This document shows, in pieces, positions 43,634-52,292 of a stretch of 64,000 nt of DNA. Below the pieces are notes generated by a model that searched no databases, was not told the DNA's origin, and was given only the letters and a program-made list of their open reading frames with translations. Both the position numbers and the translations under genes were made by a program. Every line of letters begins with the position of its first letter. Position 1 is the first letter of the stretch. The DNA is from VBOC01 sp964512655. Lineage in GTDB: Bacteria > Bacteroidota > Ignavibacteria > UBA10030 > SZUA-254. The stretch is from positions 124,001 to 188,000 of the forward strand of contig CAZEJT010000004.1 of NCBI GenBank assembly GCA_964512655.1, given 5' to 3'.

Positions 43634-45173
43634 GTTCCCCCTCGGCGCTCTGGCCGGTCGCAAGAAGCATGATCTTTTCCTGAGTCGCCTCCGCCCGAGA
43701 GAGTATTCCTGCGAGCCGGCCTTCACACATGACCGCGACCCTGTCGGAAATACCCAGGACCTCGGGAAGGTCGGAAGAGATGACTATCACCCCGACCCCT
43801 TCCGCTACAAGCCGGTTCATGAGAGTGTAGATCTCGTATTTCACCCCCACATCGATGCCGGAAGTCGGTTCATCGAAGATCAGAAGTTTGCTCTTCGTGA
43901 AAAGCCATCGGGCGAGGACTACCTTTTGGCGGTTTCCGCCGCTCAGTTTTTCCACCTCCTGCTCGACGGTCGGCGTCTTGATCTGGAGCTGCTCGGCATA
44001 CCTCTTCGCCACGCCTGCATCTTTCTTCCTGTCGATGAACGGGCCCGTCAGAACTTCGCGAAGGTTTGAGAGGGATATGTTTTCCCTGACAGCCATCTTC
44101 ATGATAAGCCCGTACTTGTTCCGGTCTTCTGTGAGGAGGCCGATCCCCAGGTCGATCGCTTCTCTCGGCGATCGTGGTCGGATGGGTTTGTCTTCAAGGA
44201 AGATCTTGCCTTCCTCAAGGACGTCGGCGCCGAACAGGACGCGCGCCAGCTCAGTCCGTCCTGCTCCCACCAGGCCCGAAAGCCCGAGCACTTCGCCCTT
44301 ATGCAGGGTCAGGTTGATGTCGCGCAGAATCCCGGAATTGAGGTGTTCGATCCGAAGAATCTCCGCTCCGCGCTCAACCGAAACTTTCGGATACTCCTGT
44401 TCCAGCTCGCGTCCCACCATCCACCGGACCAGCGACCTCCGGTCGGCTTCAGCAACTGCACATGTGTGTATGTATGTGCCGTCGCGGAGCACCGTCAGCC
44501 GGTCGCCGATTTCGAAAATCTCTTCAAGCCGGTGCGAGATGTAGATAATGCCCACGCCTTCGGCTTTTAATCTTCCGATGACGGTGAAGAGATTCCGCAG
44601 TTCTTTCTCCGTCAAAGGTGCAGATGGTTCATCCATTGCCAGGATGCGCACCCTGCGGGAAAGGGCCTTGGCGATCTCCACGATCTGGCGTTGAGCGACG
44701 CTGAGTGAGCTGACCGGCGCCGTAGTAGGGATCTCCTCGCCGAGCTGGGCCAGGGTTGCGCGGGCGATTTCATGCATCCGCTTGAAATCGATAAGCGAAA
44801 ACATGCCGCCCAGCCTGCGGATCTGCCCGTTCGCACTCTCCAAACGGCGCTTCACGGGCTCTCCCCCCAGCAGTATGTTCTCTGCGACCGTCAACTCCGG
44901 GACCAGCTTGAAATCCTGATAGATCATGCCGATCCCATAACGCTGGGAATCGGCCGGCGAATGGATGTCCGCCTGCATGCCATCCATGACGATCGTTCCC
45001 GAATCCTTCTGGACGGCGCCCGAGAGAATCTTCATCAACGTGGACTTCCCGGCTCCGTTTTCTCCCACCAGGCAGTGGACTTCTCCTGCCGAGAGATCGA
45101 AATGGACATCAGAGAGAGCCAGTACTCCGGGGTACTCCTTTCGGATAGCCCTCATTTCCAGGAGAGGTACCAT
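43623..45173 (-). CDS. Sugar ABC transporter ATPase, RbsA-like (duplicated ABC domains)
   Basis: The 516-residue protein has two ABC domains, as in ribose/galactose importers. Domain 1 has Walker A GENGAGKSTLM near 36, signature LSVAQRQIVEIA near 143 and Walker B ILAMDEPSAPL near 165. Domain 2 has the degenerate P-loop GLVGAGRTELA near 285, signature LSGGNRQKV near 397 and Walker B LLIFDEPTSGIDVG near 418. The gene begins two bases after the binding-protein stop. It powers import through the flanking permeases. Confidence 0.93.
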   Translation of the reverse strand: MVPLLEMRAIRKEYPGVLALSDVHFDLSAGEVHCLVGENGAGKSTLMKILSGAVQKDSGTIVMDGMQADIHSPADSQRYGIGMIYQDFKLVPELTVAENILLGGEPVKRRLESANGQIRRLGGMFSLIDFKRMHEIARATLAQLGEEIPTTAPVSSLSVAQRQIVEIAKALSRRVRILAMDEPSAPLTEKELRNLFTVIGRLKAEGVGIIYISHRLEEIFEIGDRLTVLRDGTYIHTCAVAEADRRSLVRWMVGRELEQEYPKVSVERGAEILRIEHLNSGILRDINLTLHKGEVLGLSGLVGAGRTELARVLFGADVLEEGKIFLEDKPIRPRSPREAIDLGIGLLTEDRNKYGLIMKMAVRENISLSNLREVLTGPFIDRKKDAGVAKRYAEQLQIKTPTVEQEVEKLSGGNRQKVVLARWLFTKSKLLIFDEPTSGIDVGVKYEIYTLMNRLVAEGVGVIVISSDLPEVLGISDRVAVMCEGRLAGILSRAEATQEKIMLLATGQSAEGEHAG

Positions 45174-45175
45174 GC

Positions 45176-46099
45176 CTAACGCGCTGCGGCCTTCTGAAGT
45201 GCGTCTTTATCTACGATCCCAACCTCAACCGGAACTACCTTTGGCAATTGTGCACCCGAGAAGTATTCTTTGATCTTCTCAATCGTGGTCTCCCCGATTT
45301 TCTTGGGGTATTGAATGACGTCTGCTTTCAGCGCGGTTCCCTTCGTGATGGCGTCGGCAGCCGGAGGCGTGGCATCATAGCCGATAATGTTCACGTTCGC
45401 ACGGTTGTACTGCTGCACGGCATCAAGCGCCCCGAGAGCTGAGTCATCATTGATGCCGAAGATCCCATTGAGGTCTGGGTGCCCCTGCAGAATATCCGAC
45501 GCGGCCTGCATCGCCTTGTCACGCACGCCCTCGCCGTTCACGTCGGCCACGACTGTGATGCCCGGGTATTTTGCAATCGCATCCTTAAACCCCTGGACTC
45601 TGTCGAGCACCGAGGTAATCGTCGGCTGTCCGATGATCGCTACCTTTCCCTTTCCTCCAAGAATCTTCGCAAGGTACTCTCCGGCGAGGCCGCCTCCTGC
45701 GACGTTGTCGGAAGCGATGTGGCAAACAGTTTCCCCCTCCTTCGCCGCGATATCGGCCGTGAATACGGGGATCTTCGCGTCATTGGCTTTCTTGATGGCG
45801 GGACCGATACCCCTCGAATCAACCGGGCATAGGATGATCGCGTCAACTTTCTGGGTGAGAAAATCTTCGATCTGCGAGCTTTGTTTCCCCAAGTCGAAGT
45901 CGCCCGCCGTGACGACAAGCTGGTAGCCGTATTTCGCCGCCGTCGTCCGAAGCCCTTCCTCAAGGTCCTTGTAGAAGACGTGCTGGCGCGTGAGGAGAGA
46001 TACCCCGATTGTCTTCGTGGAAGACGCCTCCTGCTTTTTCCCGCAGGAGGCAAGGAACAGGAGGAGAAGGGCGGCAGGAATCAAATATCTTGTTTTCAT
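45176..46099 (-). CDS. Sugar-binding lipoprotein of the ABC importer, RbsB-like
   Basis: The ATG at 46099, behind AGGGATC, gives 307 residues with a lipoprotein signal (lipobox LASC, Cys at about residue 19). The mature part has the periplasmic binding protein fold of family 4 (peripla_BP_4): IGVSLLTRQHVFYKDLEEG, DAIILCPVDSRGIGPAI, VFTADIAA and GDFDLGKQSSQ. The ligand is not deducible, but the neighbouring alpha-mannosidase and alpha-galactosidase suggest a hexose. Lipid anchoring is unusual for RbsB-type proteins of proteobacteria but frequent in other phyla. Confidence 0.9.
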   Translation of the reverse strand: MKTRYLIPAALLLLFLASCGKKQEASSTKTIGVSLLTRQHVFYKDLEEGLRTTAAKYGYQLVVTAGDFDLGKQSSQIEDFLTQKVDAIILCPVDSRGIGPAIKKANDAKIPVFTADIAAKEGETVCHIASDNVAGGGLAGEYLAKILGGKGKVAIIGQPTITSVLDRVQGFKDAIAKYPGITVVADVNGEGVRDKAMQAASDILQGHPDLNGIFGINDDSALGALDAVQQYNRANVNIIGYDATPPAADAITKGTALKADVIQYPKKIGETTIEKIKEYFSGAQLPKVVPVEVGIVDKDALQKAAAR

Positions 46100-46119
46100 T
46101 GTAGATCCCTTTAACGTGA

Positions 46120-47073
46120 TCACCGTTTTGTTTCCCGGTCAACAATTACCGCAAGCAGAATCACGAGGCCTATCGCGACCTGCTGCCAGTAGGCCGACAC
46201 ATCAAGCAAGACAAGACCGTTGCGCAGCACCCCCATAAGCACGGAGCCTATCATCGCTCCGAGAATGGTCCCCTTTCCTCCCGACAGACTCGTGCCTCCG
46301 ATGACAGCGGCCGCAATGACATCAAGCTCATATCCTAATCCTGCGGTCGACTGTCCCACGCCGAACCGCGAGGTGAACAGAACTCCCGCGATTCCCGCGG
46401 ATAAACCGCACAGGCCATAGACGAGGAGTTTCATCTTGGCGACATTCACGCCGCTATAGACGGCCGCCTCCTCATTTCCGCCGATGGCGTACGAATACCG
46501 CCCCCATCTCGAGGCTTTCAGCAGATACCCTATTAATAGAGCAAAGAGGGCCATGATGACAATCGGTATCGGGATGTTCAGAATCGATCCCTGCCCGATC
46601 ATAAGAAAACTTTCAGGAAGATTTCGGATCGTTTCGCCGCCGGTCAGGGCGAACGCGAGGCCGCGGGCAACGCTCATCATCGCGAGTGTCGCAATGAAGG
46701 GCGGCAGGGCTGCTCTTGTGATCACAAACCCATTGACGACACCGCACAAAAGGCCGACTCCCGCTCCGAGAATGACAGCCGGAACCAATCCAAATGGGCC
46801 GTTGAGCATGACGGCCGTAACTACTCCGGCAAGCCCCAGGACTGAACCCACTGATAGGTCGATTCCCCCGGAAATGATGACCACCGATTGTCCAACCGCC
46901 ATGATTGCGATGAAGGAGAGCGCCCTCATCACCTGAGAGATGTTTGACCAGCTTAGAAACGTGGATTCAAAGAGGTGGGGACCGCCGAACGATGAGGTGA
47001 GTACTGTGAGGATGACTACTTCCGCGAGCAGGGCGGCCCAGATGCCGAGCTGTTTACCTTTCAGTACCGCCAT
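46120..47073 (-). CDS. Sugar ABC transporter permease, RbsC-like (first permease)
   Basis: The 317-residue protein is a second member of the BPD_transp_2 family, with IISGGIDLSVGSVLGLAGVVTA near 64, AIGGNEEAAVYSGVNVAK near 196 and GGTSLSGGKGTILGAMIGS near 254. About nine helices are present. As first gene of the operon it is read from the promoter at 47146-47174, with a leader of about 66 nt and no clear Shine-Dalgarno. Its sequence differs enough from the permease at 42653 that recent duplication is unlikely. Confidence 0.9.
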   Translation of the reverse strand: MAVLKGKQLGIWAALLAEVVILTVLTSSFGGPHLFESTFLSWSNISQVMRALSFIAIMAVGQSVVIISGGIDLSVGSVLGLAGVVTAVMLNGPFGLVPAVILGAGVGLLCGVVNGFVITRAALPPFIATLAMMSVARGLAFALTGGETIRNLPESFLMIGQGSILNIPIPIVIMALFALLIGYLLKASRWGRYSYAIGGNEEAAVYSGVNVAKMKLLVYGLCGLSAGIAGVLFTSRFGVGQSTAGLGYELDVIAAAVIGGTSLSGGKGTILGAMIGSVLMGVLRNGLVLLDVSAYWQQVAIGLVILLAVIVDRETKR

Positions 47074-47145
47074 CTCGTAGTAAGTTAGCCGCCTTCGTCT
47101 TCGTGAGAGGGGTTCCGAGAGTGGTATGGCCTCGAAAACCGCCTT

Positions 47146-47174
47146 ATTCTACAAAGATTTTGCTTTGGGTGCAA
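47146..47174 (-). promoter_or_regulatory. Promoter of the sugar ABC/glycosidase operon
   Basis: Minus-strand TTGCAC (47169-47174), 17-bp spacer, TAGAAT (47146-47151). The implied start site is near 47139, about 66 nt before the first permease ATG. Confidence 0.65.
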
Positions 47175-47232
47175 ATTCCCTTGATTTACGATTGCTTGGG
47201 GATTTTCCCTTCCCCCAGTCGAAGTGCCGCAA

Positions 47233-47247
47233 AACTGTCGCACAGTT
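47233..47247. promoter_or_regulatory. Palindrome upstream of the sugar operon, candidate regulator site
   Basis: AACTGT-CGC-ACAGTT, a perfect 6-bp inverted repeat with a 3-bp centre, about 60 bp upstream of the -35 box. Its location suits an activator or a distal operator. The remainder of the 571-nt gap (47074-47644) shows no convincing gene. Confidence 0.4.
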
Positions 47248-47644
47248 GTCCCAGTGTTTTTCGACCTCGCCCTTTAATCTGGTCAAGTCCACTTTAGATT
47301 AGATCAACGAGATTCTGATGTGACCCGACCCCTCGTCGGATTTAGACTCAGGCTGCTGATCAGCTTGTATGTAAAGAGCGGTTGTTTTCCAGAAAAATTG
47401 TTTGGGAAGGGGTTGATGCCGCTGAAATTTCAGTTGGAAAAAGGAGAACGGGATGGGGCGTTGTATCAGAAGATCATGAATTATCGGGTCCGGGCGACGA
47501 GAAGATGATCGGCCTCACGAGCATTTCGACAAACTTCCGTTTTCCGCCTCCCTTCTGCGAAGTACGTATAGACCAATTCCATGTGAAACAAAACCGTCGA
47601 GGAGGCATTCATTAAGGATGTCACTACCAGCGTCGTTTTGCGCG

Positions 47645-48220
47645 TTATGTGCAGTGCAACGGCGAGGATTCCCTGAGATAATCCCAAACATGCGAGTAAC
47701 TTCTTCTATACTCCCTCCCGTGTCTCCTATACTCGGCATCGAAGCAACGGTACTCACCCTCGAGAAAGTCCTCTCCGAATGTAATTAGCGCTTTCGCAAT
47801 ATGGCGTACCAAATTATCGACCTCTGACTGCGAGTTCACGTTGAACAGATTCTGCGGAGACAAGAGCTCATCACTCTCACCGGATTTGAAATTCTTCATA
47901 CCGTTGAGGGTGATGATGTGATCAGCTATCCAGAGCCACCGCCTCCGCGCAAAGAGAACATTCAAACCATAAACCGGATGATCGTGTGGATGCCAAGACC
48001 CATCAAAAATCACAAAATCCTTTTCCCGCTCATAGAACATGAACAAATACCACCACTCAGATCGATTGACCGCTATCTGCCGAAATCCTCTTGTGCTTAG
48101 AGGCGCAGCACAGTGAGATTCAATGGCGTCATATAACCATTCTTGATGATCTTTAGTCACGACAGTGTCTTTTTGCTGGCCGCTGCATGGCATATAACGT
48201 CCCGGCAAGTATCGCAGCAC
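47645..48220 (-). CDS. Hypothetical cytoplasmic protein
   Basis: The 191-residue reading starts at GTG; an ATG nine codons in (48193-48191 region) may be the true start. There is no signal peptide or membrane helix. It is rich in aromatic residues (SEWWYLFMFYEREKDFVIFDGSWHPHDHPVYG) and has a charged C-terminus (RHGREYRRSYSHVWDYL). No family was recognised. It is the only open frame of its size between two well-supported blocks. Its aromatic-rich core argues for a folded protein. Confidence 0.5.
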   Translation of the reverse strand: MLRYLPGRYMPCSGQQKDTVVTKDHQEWLYDAIESHCAAPLSTRGFRQIAVNRSEWWYLFMFYEREKDFVIFDGSWHPHDHPVYGLNVLFARRRWLWIADHIITLNGMKNFKSGESDELLSPQNLFNVNSQSEVDNLVRHIAKALITFGEDFLEGEYRCFDAEYRRHGREYRRSYSHVWDYLRESSPLHCT

Positions 48221-48359
48221 TCTTGCGACCTGGACAAAGACCTATTCAGTTGCGAAGCAGAAGCGCTGAGCGAGCCGATGTATGATCCAAGTTAGGTTTC
48301 ATTCTTGAGCGTCGTTCTTTGCCGTGTTTACCGCGCTTATTCTGTAAAGATCCTGCGCA

Positions 48360-49418
48360 CTATTTCTGAATCTTGTACTTCACTACCTCTTGCCATTCCT
48401 TTGATGACATATCAAAATACACATTGCCGCGGGGATCTGCAGCCCAATACCGAAACCAGAATTCATCGGGCAACTCTGACCATGATACCTGCCGTAGCCA
48501 TTCACCGTTTGTGGAGAATATATCGTAGCGCCAAATCGTTTTGTCGAGGAATACCTGAACGGCGAGAGTATTGTCCGGGAGAGTGAGTAAGCCGCGTATC
48601 CCGGTTTTCGCTATCATGACCCCCCCGACCTGAGACGGCGGTTTCAGTTCCGCGACTGTTCGGGTGATTGTTTTCACAAGATCTCCGTTGGGGGAAAACT
48701 TCATAATCCTGTACGGGTAGAAGAACGAATAGTAGACGTTTCCATCTGAGTCGGTGGCGAGTTTTCCCGAGTTGCCCGACCAATCGGCAAGCCGTGACAG
48801 GCTGTCCCGTTCGCAAAAGCGTCTCATGAGCACCCCCTGTGCTGAGTACTCAAGTACATAGGGACCTTGATACATGAAGCCAAAGCCTGATACGAAGAGA
48901 GAACCGTCCTTTCCAAACGTCACGGCGGCCGGCTTGATGGCGATCTTGAAGTTGCTCGTAATCGTTCCACTGGAATCCAGGAGAATCAACCGCTGGGACG
49001 GAAAATCTCCGATGCAGACCTGGCCGCCGGGTGAAACCGCAAAAGCACCGCGCACTCCCCGGATTTGTGCATTACTGTGAACGCTGTCGTATTTGTTCTT
49101 CCACAACACTGTCCCGGAAGGGGACAATTTCCACAGAGCTGTGTATCCATCGTCCCAAATGTACAAATTGCCATTCGAATCGCAGCCCAACCCGCGTACC
49201 CAGCCGATATAGAGCAAACTCTCAGGCGGAAGGATCGTGCATGCATTGACTTCTTCGACCACCACGGGGGCCTGTTTCTTATAGGGATTCTCGATCGCTG
49301 GATACTTCCAGGCCTTCATGAACGGAACGCCCGCTTTGCTGGAAGCTTGCCGGGGAAGACCCTCTGATACAACCATAAAGAGGCCGACAAGGATCACGAA
49401 GGTGGTTCTGAATATCAT
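48360..49418 (-). CDS. Exported six-bladed beta-propeller (NHL-like) protein
   Basis: The 352-residue protein has a signal peptide (residues 1-22) and repeated blades with the pattern DxxGN(L/V)Y followed by a hydrophobic strand: CDSNGNLYIWDDGY, VSPGGQVCIGDFPS, FGKDGSLFVSGFG, TDSDGNVYYSFFYP and ADPRGNVYFDMSS. These resemble 6-bladed propeller repeats of Bacteroidota extracellular proteins. Such propellers usually bind ligands or partners; no catalytic motif is visible. It is likely transcribed alone. Confidence 0.75.
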   Translation of the reverse strand: MIFRTTFVILVGLFMVVSEGLPRQASSKAGVPFMKAWKYPAIENPYKKQAPVVVEEVNACTILPPESLLYIGWVRGLGCDSNGNLYIWDDGYTALWKLSPSGTVLWKNKYDSVHSNAQIRGVRGAFAVSPGGQVCIGDFPSQRLILLDSSGTITSNFKIAIKPAAVTFGKDGSLFVSGFGFMYQGPYVLEYSAQGVLMRRFCERDSLSRLADWSGNSGKLATDSDGNVYYSFFYPYRIMKFSPNGDLVKTITRTVAELKPPSQVGGVMIAKTGIRGLLTLPDNTLAVQVFLDKTIWRYDIFSTNGEWLRQVSWSELPDEFWFRYWAADPRGNVYFDMSSKEWQEVVKYKIQK

Positions 49419-49571
49419 CCGTTATCTCCAATCAGAACAATTTCGCCTGACATTTGTAAAAACGCATTTATGCTTTTTTAGCTTTCCTGTGTAAAGGCAA
49501 TACGCAGAACACACCCATCACACGAACAATCCCGACGCCGATGCGATCGCCAATCCTCAACGATAACCAGG

Positions 49572-49604
49572 AAAGCCGACCCCGCGAGCTGAGAGGTCGG
49601 CTTT
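49572..49604. repeat. Perfect 10-bp inverted repeat, terminator-like
   Basis: AAAGCCGACC (49572-49581) and GGTCGGCTTT (49595-49604) with a 13-nt loop, in the 379-nt gap between two minus-strand genes. The arms end in A3/T3, so it could act as a weak terminator on either strand. I see no gene in the rest of this gap. Confidence 0.5.
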
Positions 49605-49797
49605 GTGATAAAAATTTGTGAAAGCTGGTATGCCAGGATCATCTTGTCTATCGCCTGACACTCGTCCGCATTTCACAACTGCAGGCTGCATAAGCAGCAT
49701 CACACGATTTTTCACACGGGAAATGGCCCGACTTTGGCGAGGAGAACAACCCAGATGATCGAATAGACAAAGAAGAAGTGTGTCAGGCCCGATGCAG

Positions 49798-50544
49798 TCA
49801 TTGCCATCTCAGAACGATTCGCACTCTAATGGTGCCCCGATAATCCTGGAGTCGCAATTGAGTCGGATATCCGGAAGCTGCAATCGTGTCTGAAATCATA
49901 AACATATTGGTCTCACCGATGTAGTAAGGGTAACCAAAGTCTTGATCCCATAATCCCACTCTATATGCTCTGTTCCAAGCATCGAGTTGACCCGACGAGC
50001 CAAAGTGCCAGCTGACAGGTAAGCTTGCATTGCTCACGTCATCAATGGGAGCACCGAATAGATAAGAATTCCTACCGCCCCCGGAACCGGTCAAAAGGAA
50101 CTCCAGATCAATCAGGCTGTCGGTATCCCAAGGCGCGCCAGTTGGATCCACAAAAGGAACTTGATCGACAAACACGCTGTCTATGAATAGTTTTCCCGGG
50201 GTGATCGTGATTTGTTGAATAGCCGTGTCTGACTTAACATATGGGAAGTAATTTGTGCTCGTAGCGCTTAAAGAGACGGTGTAAACACCTAGATGTGTAT
50301 AGATTTTCGTGGGGCTGACAACCTGAGAAACAGTCCCATCTCCAAAATCCCAGTGGTAGATATATGAATTCTGAGATGTGTTTTGGAAACTGATCGCCGC
50401 GGGTGTTACTGGAGTTCCGGAGTAAGTAAATGAAGCCATCGGTTCGGGTATGATCGCAGTTGAAGATACTTCATCATTGCACCCAATGACGAGCATGAAG
50501 GTTATCACAAGGGTGGTGAGTAATGCATCATAAGATCTATCCAT
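49798..50544 (-). CDS. PKD-domain lipoprotein
   Basis: The ATG at 50544 has AGGAGGT seven bases upstream and gives 248 residues; a GTG three codons further out is less likely. The lipobox LVIGC puts the lipidated Cys at residue 22. A PKD domain follows (FTYSGTPVTPAAISFQNTS, YHWDFGDGT, YTHLGVYTVSLSA) at about 38-115, then a C2-like or beta-sandwich domain (LFIDSVFVDQVPF to RVRIVLRW). PKD domains mediate extracellular protein or glycan contacts. It has its own promoter at 50647-50675. Confidence 0.8.
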   Translation of the reverse strand: MDRSYDALLTTLVITFMLVIGCNDEVSSTAIIPEPMASFTYSGTPVTPAAISFQNTSQNSYIYHWDFGDGTVSQVVSPTKIYTHLGVYTVSLSATSTNYFPYVKSDTAIQQITITPGKLFIDSVFVDQVPFVDPTGAPWDTDSLIDLEFLLTGSGGGRNSYLFGAPIDDVSNASLPVSWHFGSSGQLDAWNRAYRVGLWDQDFGYPYYIGETNMFMISDTIAASGYPTQLRLQDYRGTIRVRIVLRWQ

Positions 50545-50646
50545 CGTAGTCACCTCCTGGCAGGAAGATCTTGAGCGTAAAGAAAGGATTGTTTAGGTCA
50601 AATCCAACCCGGCGTGAGAGGAAATGAGGATTCTTTGGCGAGAGTG

Positions 50647-50675
50647 ATCCTACAAAGCTTTAGCAGCTCATGCAA
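50647..50675 (-). promoter_or_regulatory. Promoter for the PKD lipoprotein gene
   Basis: Minus-strand TTGCAT (50670-50675), 17-bp spacer, TAGGAT (50647-50652), giving a leader of about 96 nt. The spacing and hexamers match the other promoters in this window. Confidence 0.5.
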
Positions 50676-50757
50676 ACGCGCCTACAGTTGGGGGAAAGGA
50701 TCTGGGGAGGACGGGCTCCGGGCTGTTATTGGAGGATGAGCGGCTGCCCTTCTATTG

Positions 50758-51480
50758 TTATGGAATCGTCACCGGTACGTCTACGCTGTCCGGGGAGACG
50801 TCTGCCCCTTCGTTGATAACGCGGGACCGGTTGATGACCACTTCTAAGACATACTTTCCGGAGGGAACATTCGTGACATCGAGCCACTGGCAGTCGAGGT
50901 ACCTCCCGTACACGTCGCCCCAGCCGACAGATATTCCCTGATTCGTACAAGTGTATCCGTGCGACGGATATCCAGGCCAGTAATTCGCGACATCTTCGAG
51001 ACAGAACGCCTGCTTATGTCCGCTCACCACCACTCCATTTGAATTGCGCAGACGGTAGATTGAGAAATTCTTCAGATGGAAGTGTCCATGACAGGGGCTA
51101 TACACAAACCAATCTGAGTGCGCCTGCGGATCACCAAGTATAACATCGGCCGTGCCTACATTCGGAGTTGCTACGTCGAACCGCATGAGATTTCGCTTTC
51201 CCACGGTTATGCAGCTCTCTACGACAGCACAGTCGGTGGACTTAAAAACCTTCGATGAAAACTTGACGCTACCCGCAAGCCTCACCGTGTCGACCGTGAG
51301 ATCCGGAAAACCGGTGGTCACACTTGACGTGCTCTGATCGAACTTTCCCACAGTATTATTCTTTGTAACCGCCGGACCCACGGGTGTTGGCTGTTCTGCC
51401 GTGCAGCCCCATTCTACTATGGCGCTCGTGACACACAATGCTGCCAACAGAACAAAAAGCGGCGATCTCCCTTGAAACAT
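50758..51480 (-). CDS. Bacterial lysyl oxidase homologue, exported
   Basis: The ATG at 51480 behind AGGAGAGA gives a 240-residue protein with a signal peptide and Cys26 (EWGC, an imperfect lipobox). The rest is a lysyl oxidase domain. The copper site is CHGHFH (His131, His133, His135). GHKQAFCLED supplies Lys156, and GISVGWGDVYGRYLDCQW supplies Tyr191, the two residues that form the lysine tyrosylquinone cofactor in animal enzymes. Cys pairs are also placed as in LOX. The enzyme would oxidise primary amines or protein lysines outside the cell. The substrate is unknown. Confidence 0.88.
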   Translation of the reverse strand: MFQGRSPLFVLLAALCVTSAIVEWGCTAEQPTPVGPAVTKNNTVGKFDQSTSSVTTGFPDLTVDTVRLAGSVKFSSKVFKSTDCAVVESCITVGKRNLMRFDVATPNVGTADVILGDPQAHSDWFVYSPCHGHFHLKNFSIYRLRNSNGVVVSGHKQAFCLEDVANYWPGYPSHGYTCTNQGISVGWGDVYGRYLDCQWLDVTNVPSGKYVLEVVINRSRVINEGADVSPDSVDVPVTIP

Positions 51481-51532
51481 GATGTCTCTCCTTGCTGTAA
51501 GAATGCAGACGGGCAAAAAACAATTGGCTGGC

Positions 51533-51561
51533 AATCTAACGAATCAGGCCATTTGATTCAA
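51533..51561 (-). promoter_or_regulatory. Promoter for the lysyl oxidase gene
   Basis: Minus-strand TTGAAT (51556-51561), 17-bp spacer, TAGATT (51533-51538). The leader to the ATG at 51480 is about 46 nt. A TTGACA/TGTCAA inverted repeat (51650-51668) lies further upstream, between this gene and the divergent acetyltransferase. Confidence 0.5.
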
Positions 51562-51721
51562 TGATTGTTGTCACTTCCCGGTACCGGAAAACCACACAAC
51601 GCGCAATTTGATCGGTTATCATTCCTTCCCTGGAGCAATTTACCCGATATTGACACCAATGTTGTCAAATTCAATCGCTGCATTAACCGGCCCCGTTCGT
51701 ATATTACGCCGGGGCGTGAAA

Positions 51722-52270
51722 ATGGAATCTCAATTATACACCATACGCAGGGCAACGATGGCCGACTGTCGGCGTATCGAGGAACTGATTGAAACCACTG
51801 CGCGGGGCATCAGCCGGGACGATTATACCCCTGAGCAGATGGAAGCCGCGCTGAGCGGGACATTCGGGGTCGATACGGATCTGATCATGGACGGCACGTT
51901 TTTCGTAGCCGAAGCCGGTGAACGCATGGTGGGGTGCGGAGGATGGAGCCGAAGAAAGAAGCTCTTCGGAGGAGACAGCCTTCCCCGGCAGGATCACGGA
52001 ATGCTCGAGGCGTCAAAAGACGCTGCGAAGATTCGAGCCTTCTTCGTCCATCCTTCCTGGACAAGGAGGGGGATCGCAACGGGTATCCTCGCTCTCTGCG
52101 AATCGGAGGCGCTGTCGCAGGGGTTCAAGTCGATGGAACTAATGGCGACTGTTCCCGGAATCAGGTTCTACGCTGCCCTCGGCTACGAGGGCTCCGGCCG
52201 CATTGAATATCAGGTAACTCCAACCCTCACCATGCAACTCATGCCCATGCGTAAGAATCTCCTCGCTTGA
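51722..52270 (+). CDS. GNAT-family N-acetyltransferase
   Basis: I use the ATG at 51722 (182 residues) because the protein then begins YTIRRATMADCRRIEELIE, the usual GNAT first strand; the longer reading to 51608 has no ribosome site. The acetyl-CoA motif A is IRAFFVHPSWTRRGIATGILALCE (split by the beta4-alpha3 P-loop RRGIATG), followed by MELMATVPGIRFYAALGYE. The acceptor is not predictable. It is transcribed divergently from the lysyl oxidase gene; a TATATT at 51700-51705 could be its -10. Confidence 0.85.
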   Translation: MESQLYTIRRATMADCRRIEELIETTARGISRDDYTPEQMEAALSGTFGVDTDLIMDGTFFVAEAGERMVGCGGWSRRKKLFGGDSLPRQDHGMLEASKDAAKIRAFFVHPSWTRRGIATGILALCESEALSQGFKSMELMATVPGIRFYAALGYEGSGRIEYQVTPTLTMQLMPMRKNLLA

Positions 52271-52292
52271 CGATTCCTTCTCCCTCTCCCTA

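Noticed and set aside
47320..47757. Short open frames in the gap after the sugar operon promoter
   Set aside because: They have no ribosome site, overlap each other or the gene at 47645, and have no recognisable domain.
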